Translations under genes and position numbers: made by a program
Part shown: piece by piece, positions 41,900 through 49,458 of the stretch
Numbering within the stretch: position 1 is the first letter of the stretch
Layout: every line of letters starts with the position of its first letter
Notes under the pieces: model-generated
Database searches by the model: none
The model's input: only the letters and a program-made list of their open reading frames with translations
What the model was told of the DNA's origin: nothing
Assembly (NCBI RefSeq): GCF_003011965.1
Contig: NZ_PXWG01000040.1
Span: 1-51,665, forward strand
Length of the DNA: 51,665 nt
Reading direction: 5' to 3'
Source: Streptosporangium nondiastaticum
GTDB lineage: Bacteria > Actinomycetota > Actinomycetes > Streptomycetales > Streptomycetaceae

Positions 41900-41952
41900 C
41901 GCCGATGCCCCGGCGTGGAGCAACCCGCTCCACGCCGGGGCATCGGCGTTTT
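41900..41952 (+). terminator. Strong intrinsic terminator after mqnE-DUF4229
   Basis: A perfect 22-bp stem (41900-41921 with 41927-41948), 5-nt loop, followed by TTTT. It isolates the mqn genes from the next, separately regulated unit. Confidence 0.92.
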
Positions 41953-41970
41953 CCCAGGGGCTGCGATGCC

Positions 41971-42003
41971 TGACAAACCCAAAGCAAGACTTTGGGTTTG
42001 TCA
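41971..42003. promoter_or_regulatory. 14-bp perfect inverted-repeat operator before the leader peptide
   Basis: TGACAAACCCAAAG (41971-41984) and CTTTGGGTTTGTCA (41990-42003) are perfect complements around 5 nt. GC content is far below the surroundings. The right arm overlaps the -35 region of the promoter at 42016-42021, as expected for a repressor site. It has no T-tract and is not a good terminator. Confidence 0.65.
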
Positions 42004-42015
42004 AAGTCCGGGTGT

Positions 42016-42021
42016 TAACGT
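42016..42021 (+). promoter_or_regulatory. -10 box of the leader-peptide/symporter transcript
   Basis: TAACGT ends 7 nt before ATG 42029, predicting a leaderless leader-peptide ORF. A weak TTGGGT (41992-41997), 18 nt upstream, lies inside the operator. Confidence 0.5.
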
Positions 42022-42028
42022 GTTGGAC

Positions 42029-42133
42029 ATGAAGACAGCAGCAGCGCACCAGTTCCCCACGGGCCCCGTGCTCGTGGCGCGCCTGCACGTCGATCTTTGC
42101 CGCTGCGTCTCCGCGGCCTGTTGTCGCCGCTGA
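42029..42133 (+). CDS. Cysteine-rich putative leader peptide
   Basis: A 34-residue peptide, MKTAAAHQFPTGPVLVARLH then VDLCRCVSAACCRR. The RLHVDLxRxxSAxC signature is that of the actinobacterial putative leader peptides found upstream of sulfur and cysteine uptake or synthesis genes. Four of the last eleven residues are Cys, including a CC pair, so ribosome stalling at low cysteinyl-tRNA could control the downstream gene. It ends 89 nt before the DAACS symporter. The start ATG lies 7 nt after a -10 box, suggesting a leaderless message, and no Shine-Dalgarno is evident. Confidence 0.8.
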   Translation: MKTAAAHQFPTGPVLVARLHVDLCRCVSAACCRR

Positions 42134-42178
42134 CGCATGTCCCCCGCGGCCGGAGATCCTGCGCAAACGGATTTCCTC

Positions 42179-42200
42179 GGCGCTCCACGCCCTTTTTCTT
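42179..42200 (+). promoter_or_regulatory. Possible attenuator between the leader peptide and symporter
   Basis: GGCG (42179-42182) and CGCC (42188-42191) form a short hairpin followed by CTTTTTCTT. The stem is only 4 bp, so it is a weak terminator by itself. Competing pairings exist between the leader-peptide Cys codons and CCGCGGCCGGAG (42144-42155). Confidence 0.3.
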
Positions 42201-42222
42201 CCGTCTGTAACCGGAGTTTCCG

Positions 42223-43551
42223 TTGTCATCGACACCCCCGTCCCCCACGGCGTCCTCCCGCGGGCGCATACCCAAGGTCCCGTTCTGGGCCCAGATCCTG
42301 CTCGGTCTGGTCGTCGGCGCCCTGCTCGGCTGGGCCGCCAAGAGCGGTGACATCTCCTGGCTGTCCACCACGCTGGGCAAGATCGGCGACATCTTCGTCC
42401 AGCTGCTGATGCTGGTCATCGCGCCGCTGGTGTTCTTCGCGATCCTCGTCTCGATCACCAACCTGCGGAACGTGTCCAACGCCGCCCGGCTGGCCACCCG
42501 CACCCTGATGTGGTTCATGATCACGTCGCTGATCGCGGTCGTGATCGGCCTGGGCATCGGCCTGCTCACCGACCCGGGCGCCGGCACCGGCCTGACCGCC
42601 GCCGACGGCGCCGAGCCCAAGAAGCACGGCTCCTGGCTGGACTTCCTCACCGGCATCATCCCGACGGACGTCGTCACGCCCTTCACCCAGCTCAAGGTCC
42701 TGCAGATCGTCTTCATGGCCGTGGTCGTGGGCATCGCGATCCTGAAGACCGGCGAGAAGGCCAAGCCGGTCCTCACCCTCAGCCACTCCGTGCTGGAGCT
42801 GCTGCAGAAGGCCCTGTGGTGGGTCATCAAGCTCGCCCCGCTGGGCACGCTGGGCCTCGTCGGCACGGCCATCTCCACGTACGGCTGGAACCTGCTCAGC
42901 AAGTACGCGACGTTCACCGCGGACATCTACGTCGGCTGCGCCCTCGTCCTCTTCGTGGTCTACCCGCTGCTGCTGGCCGGCGTCGGCAAGGTCAACCCGC
43001 TGCAGTTCTTCCGGGGCGCCTGGCCCGCCATCCAGCTGGCCTTCGTCTCCCGCTCCTCCGTGGGCACGATGCCGCTGACGCAGAAGGTCACCGAGCGCCT
43101 CGGCGTGCCCAAGGAGTACGCGTCCTTCGCCGTGCCGTTCGGCTCGACGACCAAGATGGACGGCTGCGCCTCGATCTACCCGGCCATCGCCGCGATCTTC
43201 GTCGCGCAGGTCTTCGACGTGCCGCTGGAGGTCAAGGACTACATCCTGATCGCCTTCGTCTCGGTGATCGGCTCGGCCGCGACCGCCGGCCTGACCGGCG
43301 CGACGGTGATGCTGACCCTGACGCTGTCGACGCTGGGCCTGCCGATGGCGGGTGTGGGTCTGCTCCTGGCGATAGACCCGATCGTGGACATGATGCGTAC
43401 GGCGACCAATGTCGCCGGCCAGTCGGTCGTCCCGATCCTGGTGGCCTCCCGCGAGGGGATCCTCGACCGCGAGGCGTACGCGACGGCCGACGGCTCCCGC
43501 CTGGACGACGAGCCCCGCGTGGAGGCCGCGCCGCAGCCCGTGGCGGCCTGA
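42223..43551 (+). CDS. Dicarboxylate/amino acid:cation symporter (DAACS), likely cystine or related uptake
   Basis: A 442-residue secondary transporter of the glutamate/aspartate symporter family with eight helices and two re-entrant loops. Visible blocks are PFWAQILLGLVVGALLGW, the serine-rich loop FVSRSSVGTMPLT (re-entrant loop 1), PFGSTTKMDGCA (helix 7 cation site, NMDG in most members) and IDPIVDMMRTATNVAGQ (helix 8 substrate-binding Asp, Arg, Asn). The family includes glutamate, C4-dicarboxylate and cystine (TcyP) carriers. The Cys-rich leader peptide upstream argues for a sulfur-amino-acid substrate, but this is inference. The start is TTG 42223 with CCGGAG 6 nt upstream. Confidence 0.88.
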   Translation: MSSTPPSPTASSRGRIPKVPFWAQILLGLVVGALLGWAAKSGDISWLSTTLGKIGDIFVQLLMLVIAPLVFFAILVSITNLRNVSNAARLATRTLMWFMITSLIAVVIGLGIGLLTDPGAGTGLTAADGAEPKKHGSWLDFLTGIIPTDVVTPFTQLKVLQIVFMAVVVGIAILKTGEKAKPVLTLSHSVLELLQKALWWVIKLAPLGTLGLVGTAISTYGWNLLSKYATFTADIYVGCALVLFVVYPLLLAGVGKVNPLQFFRGAWPAIQLAFVSRSSVGTMPLTQKVTERLGVPKEYASFAVPFGSTTKMDGCASIYPAIAAIFVAQVFDVPLEVKDYILIAFVSVIGSAATAGLTGATVMLTLTLSTLGLPMAGVGLLLAIDPIVDMMRTATNVAGQSVVPILVASREGILDREAYATADGSRLDDEPRVEAAPQPVAA

Positions 43552-43600
43552 CGGACCCCGCGCGAGGACCCCTGCTGACGGGATCTTGACTGACTCGTCC

Positions 43601-43625
43601 GTAGGGAAGGCCCGAACGGCCCTAC
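43601..43625 (+). terminator. Weak hairpin after the symporter
   Basis: GTAGGG (43601-43606) pairs with CCCTAC (43620-43625), with an inner GGCC pairing offset by a bulge. A possible terminator of the symporter gene. Confidence 0.4.
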
Positions 43626-43649
43626 CCCGCATCCCTCCGCCCCGTAACA

Positions 43650-43663
43650 TTACCTGCCGGTAA
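43650..43663. promoter_or_regulatory. TetR-family operator, autoregulatory copy
   Basis: TTACCTGCCGGTAA, an inverted repeat TTACC-N4-GGTAA, lies over the predicted tetR transcription start; TAACAT (43645-43650) is the -10 candidate. A near-identical site precedes the acyl-CoA ligase gene. Confidence 0.65.
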
Positions 43664-43693
43664 CGTGACGACGGGGGCGGAGGGATGTTTGTC

Positions 43694-44365
43694 GTGACTG
43701 CTGCTGCACAGACCAGGCCCAAGCGCATGCCGCGGGAGGTGCGCGAGCGCCAGATGCTCGACGCCGCCGTGGCCGTCTTCGCCCGGCGCGGGTACCGGGC
43801 CGCGTCGATGGACGAGATAGCCGAGCTGGCCGGGGCCTCGAAGCCCCTGGTCTACCTGTACCTGAACTCGAAGGAAGACCTCTTCAGCGCCTGCATCCGG
43901 CGCGAGGCCGAGGCGCTCATCGCGGCCGTGCGGGCCGCCGTGGACCCGGGGACGCCGGCCGACCGGCGGCTGTGGGACGGGCTGCGCGGGTTCTTCGCCC
44001 ACACGGCCGCCCACCCCGACGGCTGGGCCGTCCTGCACTGCCAGGCGCGCACCCACGGCGAACCGTTCGCCCTGGAGGTGGCCGCCCTGCGCCGGCGGCT
44101 CGTCGACGTGGTCACCCAGCTGATCACCGAGACGGCCGCGGACGGCGGCTGCACCGCGCCGCTGCCCGAGACCGAGGTCGCCGGCCTCGCCCACGCCCTG
44201 GTGGGCGCGGCCGAGTCGCTCGCCGGCTGGTCCAACGAACGCGACGGCGCGGCCGCCTCCGAGACGGCGGCCACGCTGATGAACTTCGCGTGGACCGGGC
44301 TGGAGAACCTGTCGCACGGGCGGCGGTGGGCGCCGGTCGCCGCGGGCGGCGGTGCGCGGACGTAG
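43694..44365 (+). CDS. TetR-family repressor, probably of the adjacent acyl-CoA ligase
   Basis: A 223-residue TetR regulator: the helix-turn-helix domain VRERQMLDAAVAVFARRGYR then SMDEIAELAGASKPLVYLYL (about residues 15-60), followed by an all-helical ligand domain (WDGLRGFFAHTAAHPDGW; VVTQLITETAADG). GTG 43694 has GGAGGG at 10-nt spacing; ATG 43685 is too close to that site but adds only three residues. An inverted repeat in its own promoter recurs before the acyl-CoA ligase gene 230 bp downstream, so the ligand may be a fatty acid or acyl-CoA. Confidence 0.88.
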   Translation: MTAAAQTRPKRMPREVRERQMLDAAVAVFARRGYRAASMDEIAELAGASKPLVYLYLNSKEDLFSACIRREAEALIAAVRAAVDPGTPADRRLWDGLRGFFAHTAAHPDGWAVLHCQARTHGEPFALEVAALRRRLVDVVTQLITETAADGGCTAPLPETEVAGLAHALVGAAESLAGWSNERDGAAASETAATLMNFAWTGLENLSHGRRWAPVAAGGGART

Positions 44366-44492
44366 CGCCACCGGCAGGCGGCCATTCCGCCGGACCCTCG
44401 CCGTCGCGGTTGCGCGCCGCTGCGGCGGGGGTTCTTGCTGCCGCAGGCACCTCTCTTTCCGCCGCGGCGGCGGGATGCCGCGACGCAGCGCC

Positions 44493-44515
44493 CCGCGGTG
44501 CCACCGGCACCGCGG
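44493..44515 (+). terminator. Terminator of the TetR gene
   Basis: CCGCGGTGCC (44493-44502) pairs perfectly with GGCACCGCGG (44506-44515), with a 3-nt loop, in the gap between tetR and the ligase gene. Confidence 0.7.
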
Positions 44516-44552
44516 CCCGGCTGATTCCGGCCGGTCAGGCCCTCCCGCGGTC

Positions 44553-44582
44553 TTCAAAAGCGTGGCTCCCCGGGCGTAGATT
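44553..44582 (+). promoter_or_regulatory. Promoter of the acyl-CoA ligase gene
   Basis: TTCAAA (44553-44558) and TAGATT (44577-44582), 18 nt apart; predicted start near 44589, just in front of the TetR-type operator. Confidence 0.55.
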
Positions 44583-44590
44583 GCCGCCAC

Positions 44591-44604
44591 TTACCGACTG
44601 GTAG
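44591..44604. promoter_or_regulatory. TetR-family operator, acyl-CoA ligase copy
   Basis: TTACCGACTGGTAG shares the TTACC-N4-GGTA frame of the site at 43650-43663 and lies at the predicted +1, where a bound repressor would block transcription. Confidence 0.6.
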
Positions 44605-44623
44605 CCCCCGTAGGGAGCCGCAC

Positions 44624-46507
44624 GTGTCCATTCCGCACACCGCTGCCCCACCCCGCGTCACCTTCGTCGACGGCGTCGTCCGCGAAGCGTCCCTCCCCCC
44701 GCTCGTCCCGCCCGTGGCGCGGGGCTCGCTCGGCGACCTGCCCTTCGACAACGCCGCCGATGCCCCCACCGCCCCCGTCCTCAGCCGCAAGCAGCCCGAC
44801 GGCACCTGGCGCGACGTCACCGCCGCCGCCTTCGCGGCCGAGGTGCTCGCCACCGCCAAGGGCCTGATCGCCTACGGGCTGCGGCCCGGCGACCGGCTCG
44901 CCATCATGGCCCGCACCCGCTACGAGTGGACGCTGCTGGACTTCGCCGCCTGGGCCGCCGGGCTGGTCACCGTCCCCGTCTACCCCACCTCCTCCGCCTC
45001 CCAGGTCCGCTGGATCCTGCAGGACTCCGGCGCCGCCGCCTGCGCCGTGGAGACCCCGGACCAGACGCGCCTGGTGGAGGGGGAGCGCGCCGCGCTCCCG
45101 GGCCTCGCCCACCTGTGGGAGTTCGACGCCGGCGCCGTCCCCGGCCTGGTGGCGGCCGGCCGCGGCCTGCCCGACGACGCCGTCGCCGAAGCCCGCGCCG
45201 CCCGCGGCCCCGGCGACGTCGCCACCCTCATCTACACCTCGGGCACCACCGGCCGCCCCAAGGGCTGCGTCCTCACCCACGCCAACTTCTTCGCCGAGGC
45301 CGACAACTCCACCGAGCTGCTGCACCCCGTCTTCAAGGCGGTCACCAAGGAGCCCGCCGCCACCCTCCTCTTCCTGCCGCTCTCGCACGTCTTCGGCCGG
45401 ACCGTCGCCGTCGGCTGCATGCGCGCCCGCGTCCGCATGGGCCACGCCCCGTCCCTGCGCACCGAGGACCTGCTGGCGGACCTCGCCGGCTTCCGGCCCA
45501 CGTTCCTGCTGGTCATCCCGTACGTGCTGGAGAAGGTCTACAACACCGCCCGCGCGACCGCCGAGAAGACGGGCCGCGCCGCCTCCTTCGATCGCGCCGC
45601 CGGCATCGCCCGGCGCTACGGCGAGGCGGAGCTGGCCCGCCGCCACGGCAGCGGCCCCGGGCCCGGCGCCGGTCTGCGGATCGCACGGGCGCTGTACGAC
45701 CCGCTGGTCTACCGCCGGATCCGGGCCGCCCTCGGCGGCGGGGTCCGCTACGTGATCAGCGGCGGCTCCCCGCTCGGCGAGCGCCTCGCGGCCTTCTGCG
45801 TGGGCGCGGGCATCGACGTCTTCGAGGGCTACGGCCTCACCGAGACCACGGCCGCCGCGACCCTCACCCCGCCGCACCGCCCCCGCCTGGGCACCGTCGG
45901 CTGGCCGCTGCCGGGCGGCGCCGTGCGGATCGCGGAGGACGGTGAGGTGCTGCTGCGCGGCGGGCACGTCTTCGCGGGCTACTGGGACGGCGAGCGCGGG
46001 GAGGCGGTGCCCGCGGCGCCGGGGGAGTGGTTCCCCACCGGGGACCTGGGCGCGCTCGACGCGGACGGCTACCTCACCATCACCGGCCGCAAGAAGGAGC
46101 TGCTCGTCACCTCCGCCGGCAAGAACGTCGCCCCCGCGCCGCTGGAGGACCGGCTGCGCGCGCACCCGCTCGTCGGCCAGTGCATGGTGGTCGGCGACGA
46201 CCGCCCGTACATCACGGCCCTGCTGACGCTGGAGCCCGACGGGATCGCCCACTGGGTGCGCATGCACCGCAAGGAGGGGCTGGCGCCGGAGGAGCTGGTG
46301 CGGGACGGGGAGCTGCTCGCGGAGCTGCAGACGGCGGTGGACGACGCGAACGCGACGGTCTCGCGGGCGGAGTCGATACGCCGCTTCGCCGTCCTGACCG
46401 CCGACTTCACGGAGGACGCCGGCCACCTCACGCCGTCCCTGAAGCTCAAACGCGCGGTGATCGCCCGGGACTTCGCGGACGAGGTGGAGCGGCTGTACGA
46501 GCGCTGA
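44624..46507 (+). CDS. Long-chain fatty acid-CoA ligase (AMP-forming)
   Basis: A 627-residue ANL-superfamily enzyme that activates a long-chain fatty acid to acyl-CoA via an acyl-adenylate. The P-loop-like LIYTSGTTGRPKGCVLTH lies near 205, followed by VISGGSPLGERLAAFC, the A5 motif FEGYGLTETTAA near 405, WFPTGDLGALDADGYLTITG near 470, the hinge RKKELLVTSAGKNVAP, and a C-terminal lysine in TPSLKLKRAVI. The length and the KLKR ending fit FACL/FadD15-like proteins of actinobacteria. The start is GTG 44624 with GGGAG 7 nt upstream. Probably repressed by the upstream TetR protein. Confidence 0.92.
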   Translation: MSIPHTAAPPRVTFVDGVVREASLPPLVPPVARGSLGDLPFDNAADAPTAPVLSRKQPDGTWRDVTAAAFAAEVLATAKGLIAYGLRPGDRLAIMARTRYEWTLLDFAAWAAGLVTVPVYPTSSASQVRWILQDSGAAACAVETPDQTRLVEGERAALPGLAHLWEFDAGAVPGLVAAGRGLPDDAVAEARAARGPGDVATLIYTSGTTGRPKGCVLTHANFFAEADNSTELLHPVFKAVTKEPAATLLFLPLSHVFGRTVAVGCMRARVRMGHAPSLRTEDLLADLAGFRPTFLLVIPYVLEKVYNTARATAEKTGRAASFDRAAGIARRYGEAELARRHGSGPGPGAGLRIARALYDPLVYRRIRAALGGGVRYVISGGSPLGERLAAFCVGAGIDVFEGYGLTETTAAATLTPPHRPRLGTVGWPLPGGAVRIAEDGEVLLRGGHVFAGYWDGERGEAVPAAPGEWFPTGDLGALDADGYLTITGRKKELLVTSAGKNVAPAPLEDRLRAHPLVGQCMVVGDDRPYITALLTLEPDGIAHWVRMHRKEGLAPEELVRDGELLAELQTAVDDANATVSRAESIRRFAVLTADFTEDAGHLTPSLKLKRAVIARDFADEVERLYER

Positions 46508-46540
46508 GCGGGGGCGGCCCGGCGCTCGCACCGGGAGCCG

Positions 46541-47728
46541 TCAGCAGTTGCCCGCAGCCGGTCGGCCGGCGAACCGGTCCGCGAGCCAGTTCGCCGCCGG
46601 CACCGATTCGGCGGCCAGGCTGGAGCCGTGCCCGCCCTGCGGGAGGGCCTTCCAGTCCACCACGGCGCCCTTCGCGCACCAGCCGGCGCGCAGCAGCGCG
46701 GCGGCGTCGTAGGGCACGATCTCGTCCTGCGTCCCGTGGTAGAGGCGCACGGGCCGGTCGGGGGCGTGCGTGCCGAGGTCGGAGGAGTGCAGGACGCGCT
46801 GCCAGTCCGGCTGCTGCAGCGGGTTGCGGACGGTCACGTCGGAGATCCGGCTGAACAGGTTCGCGGCGGTGCCGGCCGCCACGCAGTGCTGCTTGAGGAA
46901 GGCGGTCCTGGCCCGTCCCCTGTCGTTGAGGTAGGAGGCGAGGTCCAGCTCGGGGAAGGCGGCGTCCTGACCGATCGCGGCCATGAGGACCAGGCCCGCG
47001 CCGATGCGGCCGTCGTTGTACTCGGCGGCCTTGACGAGGTCGGCGGGGACGCCGCCGGCCGCCGTCCCCCTGACGTCGAGCTCGGGCGCGTACGTGTCGT
47101 GCAGCTCGGCGGCCCAGCCGGCGGCCTGGCCGCCCTGCGAGTAGCCCATGATGCCGACGGGGCCGCCCGGGGCCAGCCCCGTGCCGGGCAGCCGCTGCGC
47201 CGCGCGGGCGGCGTCGAGGACGGCGTGGCCCTCGGACCGGCCGACGGTGTACGTGTGCGTGCCGGGCGTTCCGAGGCCCTCGTAGTCGGTGACGGCCACG
47301 GCCCAGCCGCGCAGGGTGAGCAGCTCGATGAGGTTGCCCTCGGCGGCGGTGCCGCGCGGGAAGCCGGCCGAGGGGGCGCACTGGTCGGCGAGGCCCACGG
47401 TGCCGACGGCGTAGGTGACGAGGGGGCGCGGCCCGGTTCTGCCGTCCTGGGGGACGATCACGGTGCCGGAGACGACGTCCGGGGCGCCCTGGGCGGTGGT
47501 GGAGCCGTAGGTGATGTGCCACGCCCTGGTGCGGGTGGGCTGGCCCGGCAGGGGGTGGAAGGAGGTGGGGGCGGAGGTGACGATCTCGCCCGGGGCGGGG
47601 GCGGGCCCGGTGGCGCCCGCGGTGCCCGCGAAGCCGAGGGAGAGGGCGAGCGCGCCGGCGGCGGCCCACGTCGTTGCACGGAGCTGCTTCGTACGGACGT
47701 GCCAACGCAGGTGCCTGCGCAAGTGCAT
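46541..47728 (-). CDS. Secreted lipase/esterase (alpha/beta hydrolase, LIP family)
   Basis: A 395-residue exported hydrolase. The signal peptide has a basic start (MHLRRHLRWHVRTKQLRATT), a hydrophobic core AAAGALALSLGFAGTAGA and a probable cleavage after AGA (about 40). The alpha/beta-hydrolase core carries the nucleophile elbow GIMGYSQGGQAAGW, a late Asp in LYHGTQDEIVPYDAA and His in PQGGHGSS. Cysteines (DQCAPSAG, KQHCVA, GWCAKG and the terminal Cys) suggest disulfides. It resembles secretory triacylglycerol lipases. ATG 47728 has AGGAGAG 5 nt upstream; the ATG at 47767 would add 13 residues before the signal. It converges with the acyl-CoA ligase gene. Confidence 0.88.
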   Translation of the reverse strand: MHLRRHLRWHVRTKQLRATTWAAAGALALSLGFAGTAGATGPAPAPGEIVTSAPTSFHPLPGQPTRTRAWHITYGSTTAQGAPDVVSGTVIVPQDGRTGPRPLVTYAVGTVGLADQCAPSAGFPRGTAAEGNLIELLTLRGWAVAVTDYEGLGTPGTHTYTVGRSEGHAVLDAARAAQRLPGTGLAPGGPVGIMGYSQGGQAAGWAAELHDTYAPELDVRGTAAGGVPADLVKAAEYNDGRIGAGLVLMAAIGQDAAFPELDLASYLNDRGRARTAFLKQHCVAAGTAANLFSRISDVTVRNPLQQPDWQRVLHSSDLGTHAPDRPVRLYHGTQDEIVPYDAAALLRAGWCAKGAVVDWKALPQGGHGSSLAAESVPAANWLADRFAGRPAAGNC

Positions 47729-48018
47729 GCGGCTCTCCTGACTGTTCAGTTGTGTCCGGTCACTCATGTCTCGTCCCGAAACCCCCGGACGAAACTCCGA
47801 AACGCCCGTGCCTCGGTGGCCACCCGCACGTTGATCGAAATCCTTACCGCGAACGAAAGGAAGCGAAAGAAACTGATCGATAAGAAGCCGCTAAGAGTTC
47901 ATGAACGATCGGAAAAAGGCAGGAGCCCAGCTCCTCCGCCGAAGCGGAAGGCTGGGCTCCTTGGGTACAGCGCGTCGACCGCGATCGGTCGAGGCGTCAC
48001 ACCGGAGGGATCCGAAGA
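47729..48018. other. Gap between the lipase and cspA genes
   Basis: Contains the lipase promoter region with three CGAAAC hexamers (47777-47782, 47790-47795, 47798-47803), an AT-rich purine stretch (47855-47915), the cspA terminator (47922-47960) and an inverted repeat CGACCG-N4-CGGTCG near 47978. No gene was seen. Confidence 0.5.
47922..47960 (-). terminator. Intrinsic terminator of cspA
   Basis: GGAGCCCAGC (47922-47931) pairs with GCTGGGCTCC (47951-47960), with further inner pairing. On the minus strand it is followed by GCCTTTTTCC, a proper T-tract. Confidence 0.88.
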
Positions 48019-48222
48019 TCAGACCGGGGTGACGTTCTCCGCCTGCGGGCCCTTCGGGCCCTGCGTGACGTCGAAGTTGACCTGCTGGTTCTCCTCGAGG
48101 GAGCGGAAGCCAGAGGCGTTGATCGCGGAGTAGTGAACGAAGACGTCGGGGCCCCCGCCGTCCTGGGCGATGAAGCCAAAGCCCTTTTCAGCGTTGAACC
48201 ACTTCACGGTTCCGGTAGCCAT
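48019..48222 (-). CDS. Cold-shock domain protein (CspA family)
   Basis: A 67-residue single cold-shock domain, MATGTVKWFNAEKGFGFIAQ at the start with RNP1 (KGFGFI) and RNP2 (DVFVHYSAI) intact. It binds single-stranded RNA/DNA and acts as an RNA chaperone. ATG 48222 has AAGGAGGG 5-6 nt upstream. The predicted -10 TAGGCT (48359-48354) gives a 5' leader of about 125 nt containing a terminator-like hairpin, so post-transcriptional control is likely. Confidence 0.95.
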   Translation of the reverse strand: MATGTVKWFNAEKGFGFIAQDGGGPDVFVHYSAINASGFRSLEENQQVNFDVTQGPKGPQAENVTPV

Positions 48223-48288
48223 AAAGCCCTCCTTGGGCCCAAAGGGTTGCCCTGCTCCAGAACCTGCGAGAAGTCTGAAAACTACAAA

Positions 48289-48316
48289 AGCCTGCGGGTC
48301 ACATGCTCCGCAGGCT
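48289..48316 (-). promoter_or_regulatory. Terminator-like hairpin in the cspA 5' leader
   Basis: AGCCTGCGG (48289-48297) and CCGCAGGCT (48308-48316) form a perfect 9-bp stem with a 10-nt loop. On the minus strand it is followed by TTTTGTAGTTTTC, so it has the form of an intrinsic terminator 70 nt before the start codon. Confidence 0.6.
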
Positions 48317-48353
48317 CTGTACTGCAAGGGAAACCAAACTGCAACTTGCGGCG

Positions 48354-48359
48354 AGCCTA
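48354..48359 (-). promoter_or_regulatory. -10 box of cspA
   Basis: TAGGCT on the minus strand; the start would be near 48347, about 125 nt before ATG 48222. Confidence 0.45.
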
Positions 48360-48494
48360 GCACGCGAGGTTCTCCCGCGGAAGGAGTTGAAGATCACGCT
48401 GTCGGATGGTTTTCCCGGTGTTCCTGACGGAAAAGATCCCCGGTCGGGCACCCGGGCGGAGCACCCCGCCCCCACGGCCCCGGCGGCCCGGGAC

Positions 48495-48500
48495 TAGCCT
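48495..48500 (+). promoter_or_regulatory. -10 box of a leaderless mqnA transcript
   Basis: TAGCCT ends 6 nt before GTG 48507, with no Shine-Dalgarno between. Confidence 0.55.
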
Positions 48501-48506
48501 CCCGAT

Positions 48507-49409
48507 GTGGACATTTCAGCCTCGGCCGTAACGACCGATCCCGAAGCCGGCTCTTCCGCAGGTGCCCGTCAGCGCAGCCGTCCGCGCGTGGGTCACATCC
48601 AGTTCCTGAACTGCCTGCCGCTCTACTGGGGCCTCGCCCGCACGGGCAGCCTGCTGGACCTGGACCTGACCAAGGACAGCCCGGAGAAGCTCAGCCGGCA
48701 GCTGATCGAGGGCGAGCTGGACATCGCCCCGGTCACCCTCGTCGAGTTCCTGCGCAACGCCGACGACCTGGTCGCCCTCAAGGACATCGCCGTGGGCTGC
48801 GACGGCCCGGTCATGTCCTGCGTGATCGTCTCGCAGGTGCCGCTGGAGCAGCTGGACGGCGCCCGCGTCGCGCTGGGATCCACCTCCCGTACGTCCGTGC
48901 GCCTGGCGCAGCTCCTGCTGGCGGACCAGTACGGCGTACGCCCGGACTACTACACCTGCCCGCCGGACCTGGGCCTGATGATGCGCGAGGCGGACGCCGC
49001 CGTGCTGATCGGCGACGCCGCGCTGCGGGCCTCCCTGCACGACGCCCCGCGGCTGGGCCTTGCGGTCCACGACCTCGGGCGGATGTGGAAGGACTGGACG
49101 GGCCTGCCGTTCGTCTTCGCGGTGTGGGCCGTGCGCAAGGACTACCTGGCGCGCGAGCCGCAGATCGTCGCCGAGGTCCACGAGGCCTTCCTCGCCTCCC
49201 GGGACGTGTCCCTGGAGGAGGTCACGAAGGTGGCCGAGCAGGCGGCGCGCTGGGAGTCCTTCGACGCCGCGCTGCTGGAGCGCTACTTCACGACGCTGGA
49301 CTTCCGCTTCGGGCCGGAGCAGCTCGCGGGCGTCACCGAGTTCGCCCGCCGCACGGGCCCCACGACCGGCTTCCCGGCCGACGTGCGGGTGGAACTGCTG
49401 GAGCCCTGA
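48507..49409 (+). CDS. mqnA: Chorismate dehydratase MqnA
   Basis: A 300-residue enzyme for the first futalosine-pathway step, dehydrating chorismate to 3-[(1-carboxyvinyl)oxy]benzoate. It has a periplasmic-binding-protein-like fold: VGHIQFLNCLPLYWGL near 28-43, LIEGELDIAPVTLVEFLRN, VALGSTSRTSVRLAQLLL, ADAAVLIGDAAL and GLPFVFAVWAVRKDYL. The first 25 residues are a low-complexity Ala/Ser/Gly tail. GTG 48507 lies 6 nt after a TAGCCT -10 box. Its product feeds MqnE (40314-41477). It is divergent from cspA. The stop lies in the stem of a terminator. Confidence 0.95.
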   Translation: MDISASAVTTDPEAGSSAGARQRSRPRVGHIQFLNCLPLYWGLARTGSLLDLDLTKDSPEKLSRQLIEGELDIAPVTLVEFLRNADDLVALKDIAVGCDGPVMSCVIVSQVPLEQLDGARVALGSTSRTSVRLAQLLLADQYGVRPDYYTCPPDLGLMMREADAAVLIGDAALRASLHDAPRLGLAVHDLGRMWKDWTGLPFVFAVWAVRKDYLAREPQIVAEVHEAFLASRDVSLEEVTKVAEQAARWESFDAALLERYFTTLDFRFGPEQLAGVTEFARRTGPTTGFPADVRVELLEP

Positions 49410-49433
49410 CCCCCGGGCGGGGGTCAGGGCTCC
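49400..49433. terminator. Terminator spanning the mqnA stop codon
   Basis: A perfect 15-bp stem (49400-49414 with 49419-49433) and 4-nt loop; the mqnA TGA at 49407-49409 is in the left arm. The esterase gene converges and ends at 49459, so it may act in both directions. Confidence 0.85.
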
Positions 49434-49458
49434 GGTCAGGAACGAAACCGCGGGCGCG

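Noticed and set aside
41971..42003. Reading the 14-bp inverted repeat as a terminator
   Set aside because: A strong terminator already lies 20 bp upstream, the stem is AT-rich, there is no T-tract, and it overlaps a promoter; an operator is the better reading.
46508..46540. Short CCGG-containing hairpin between the acyl-CoA ligase and lipase genes
   Set aside because: The stem is only 4 bp plus scattered pairs; too weak to call a terminator.
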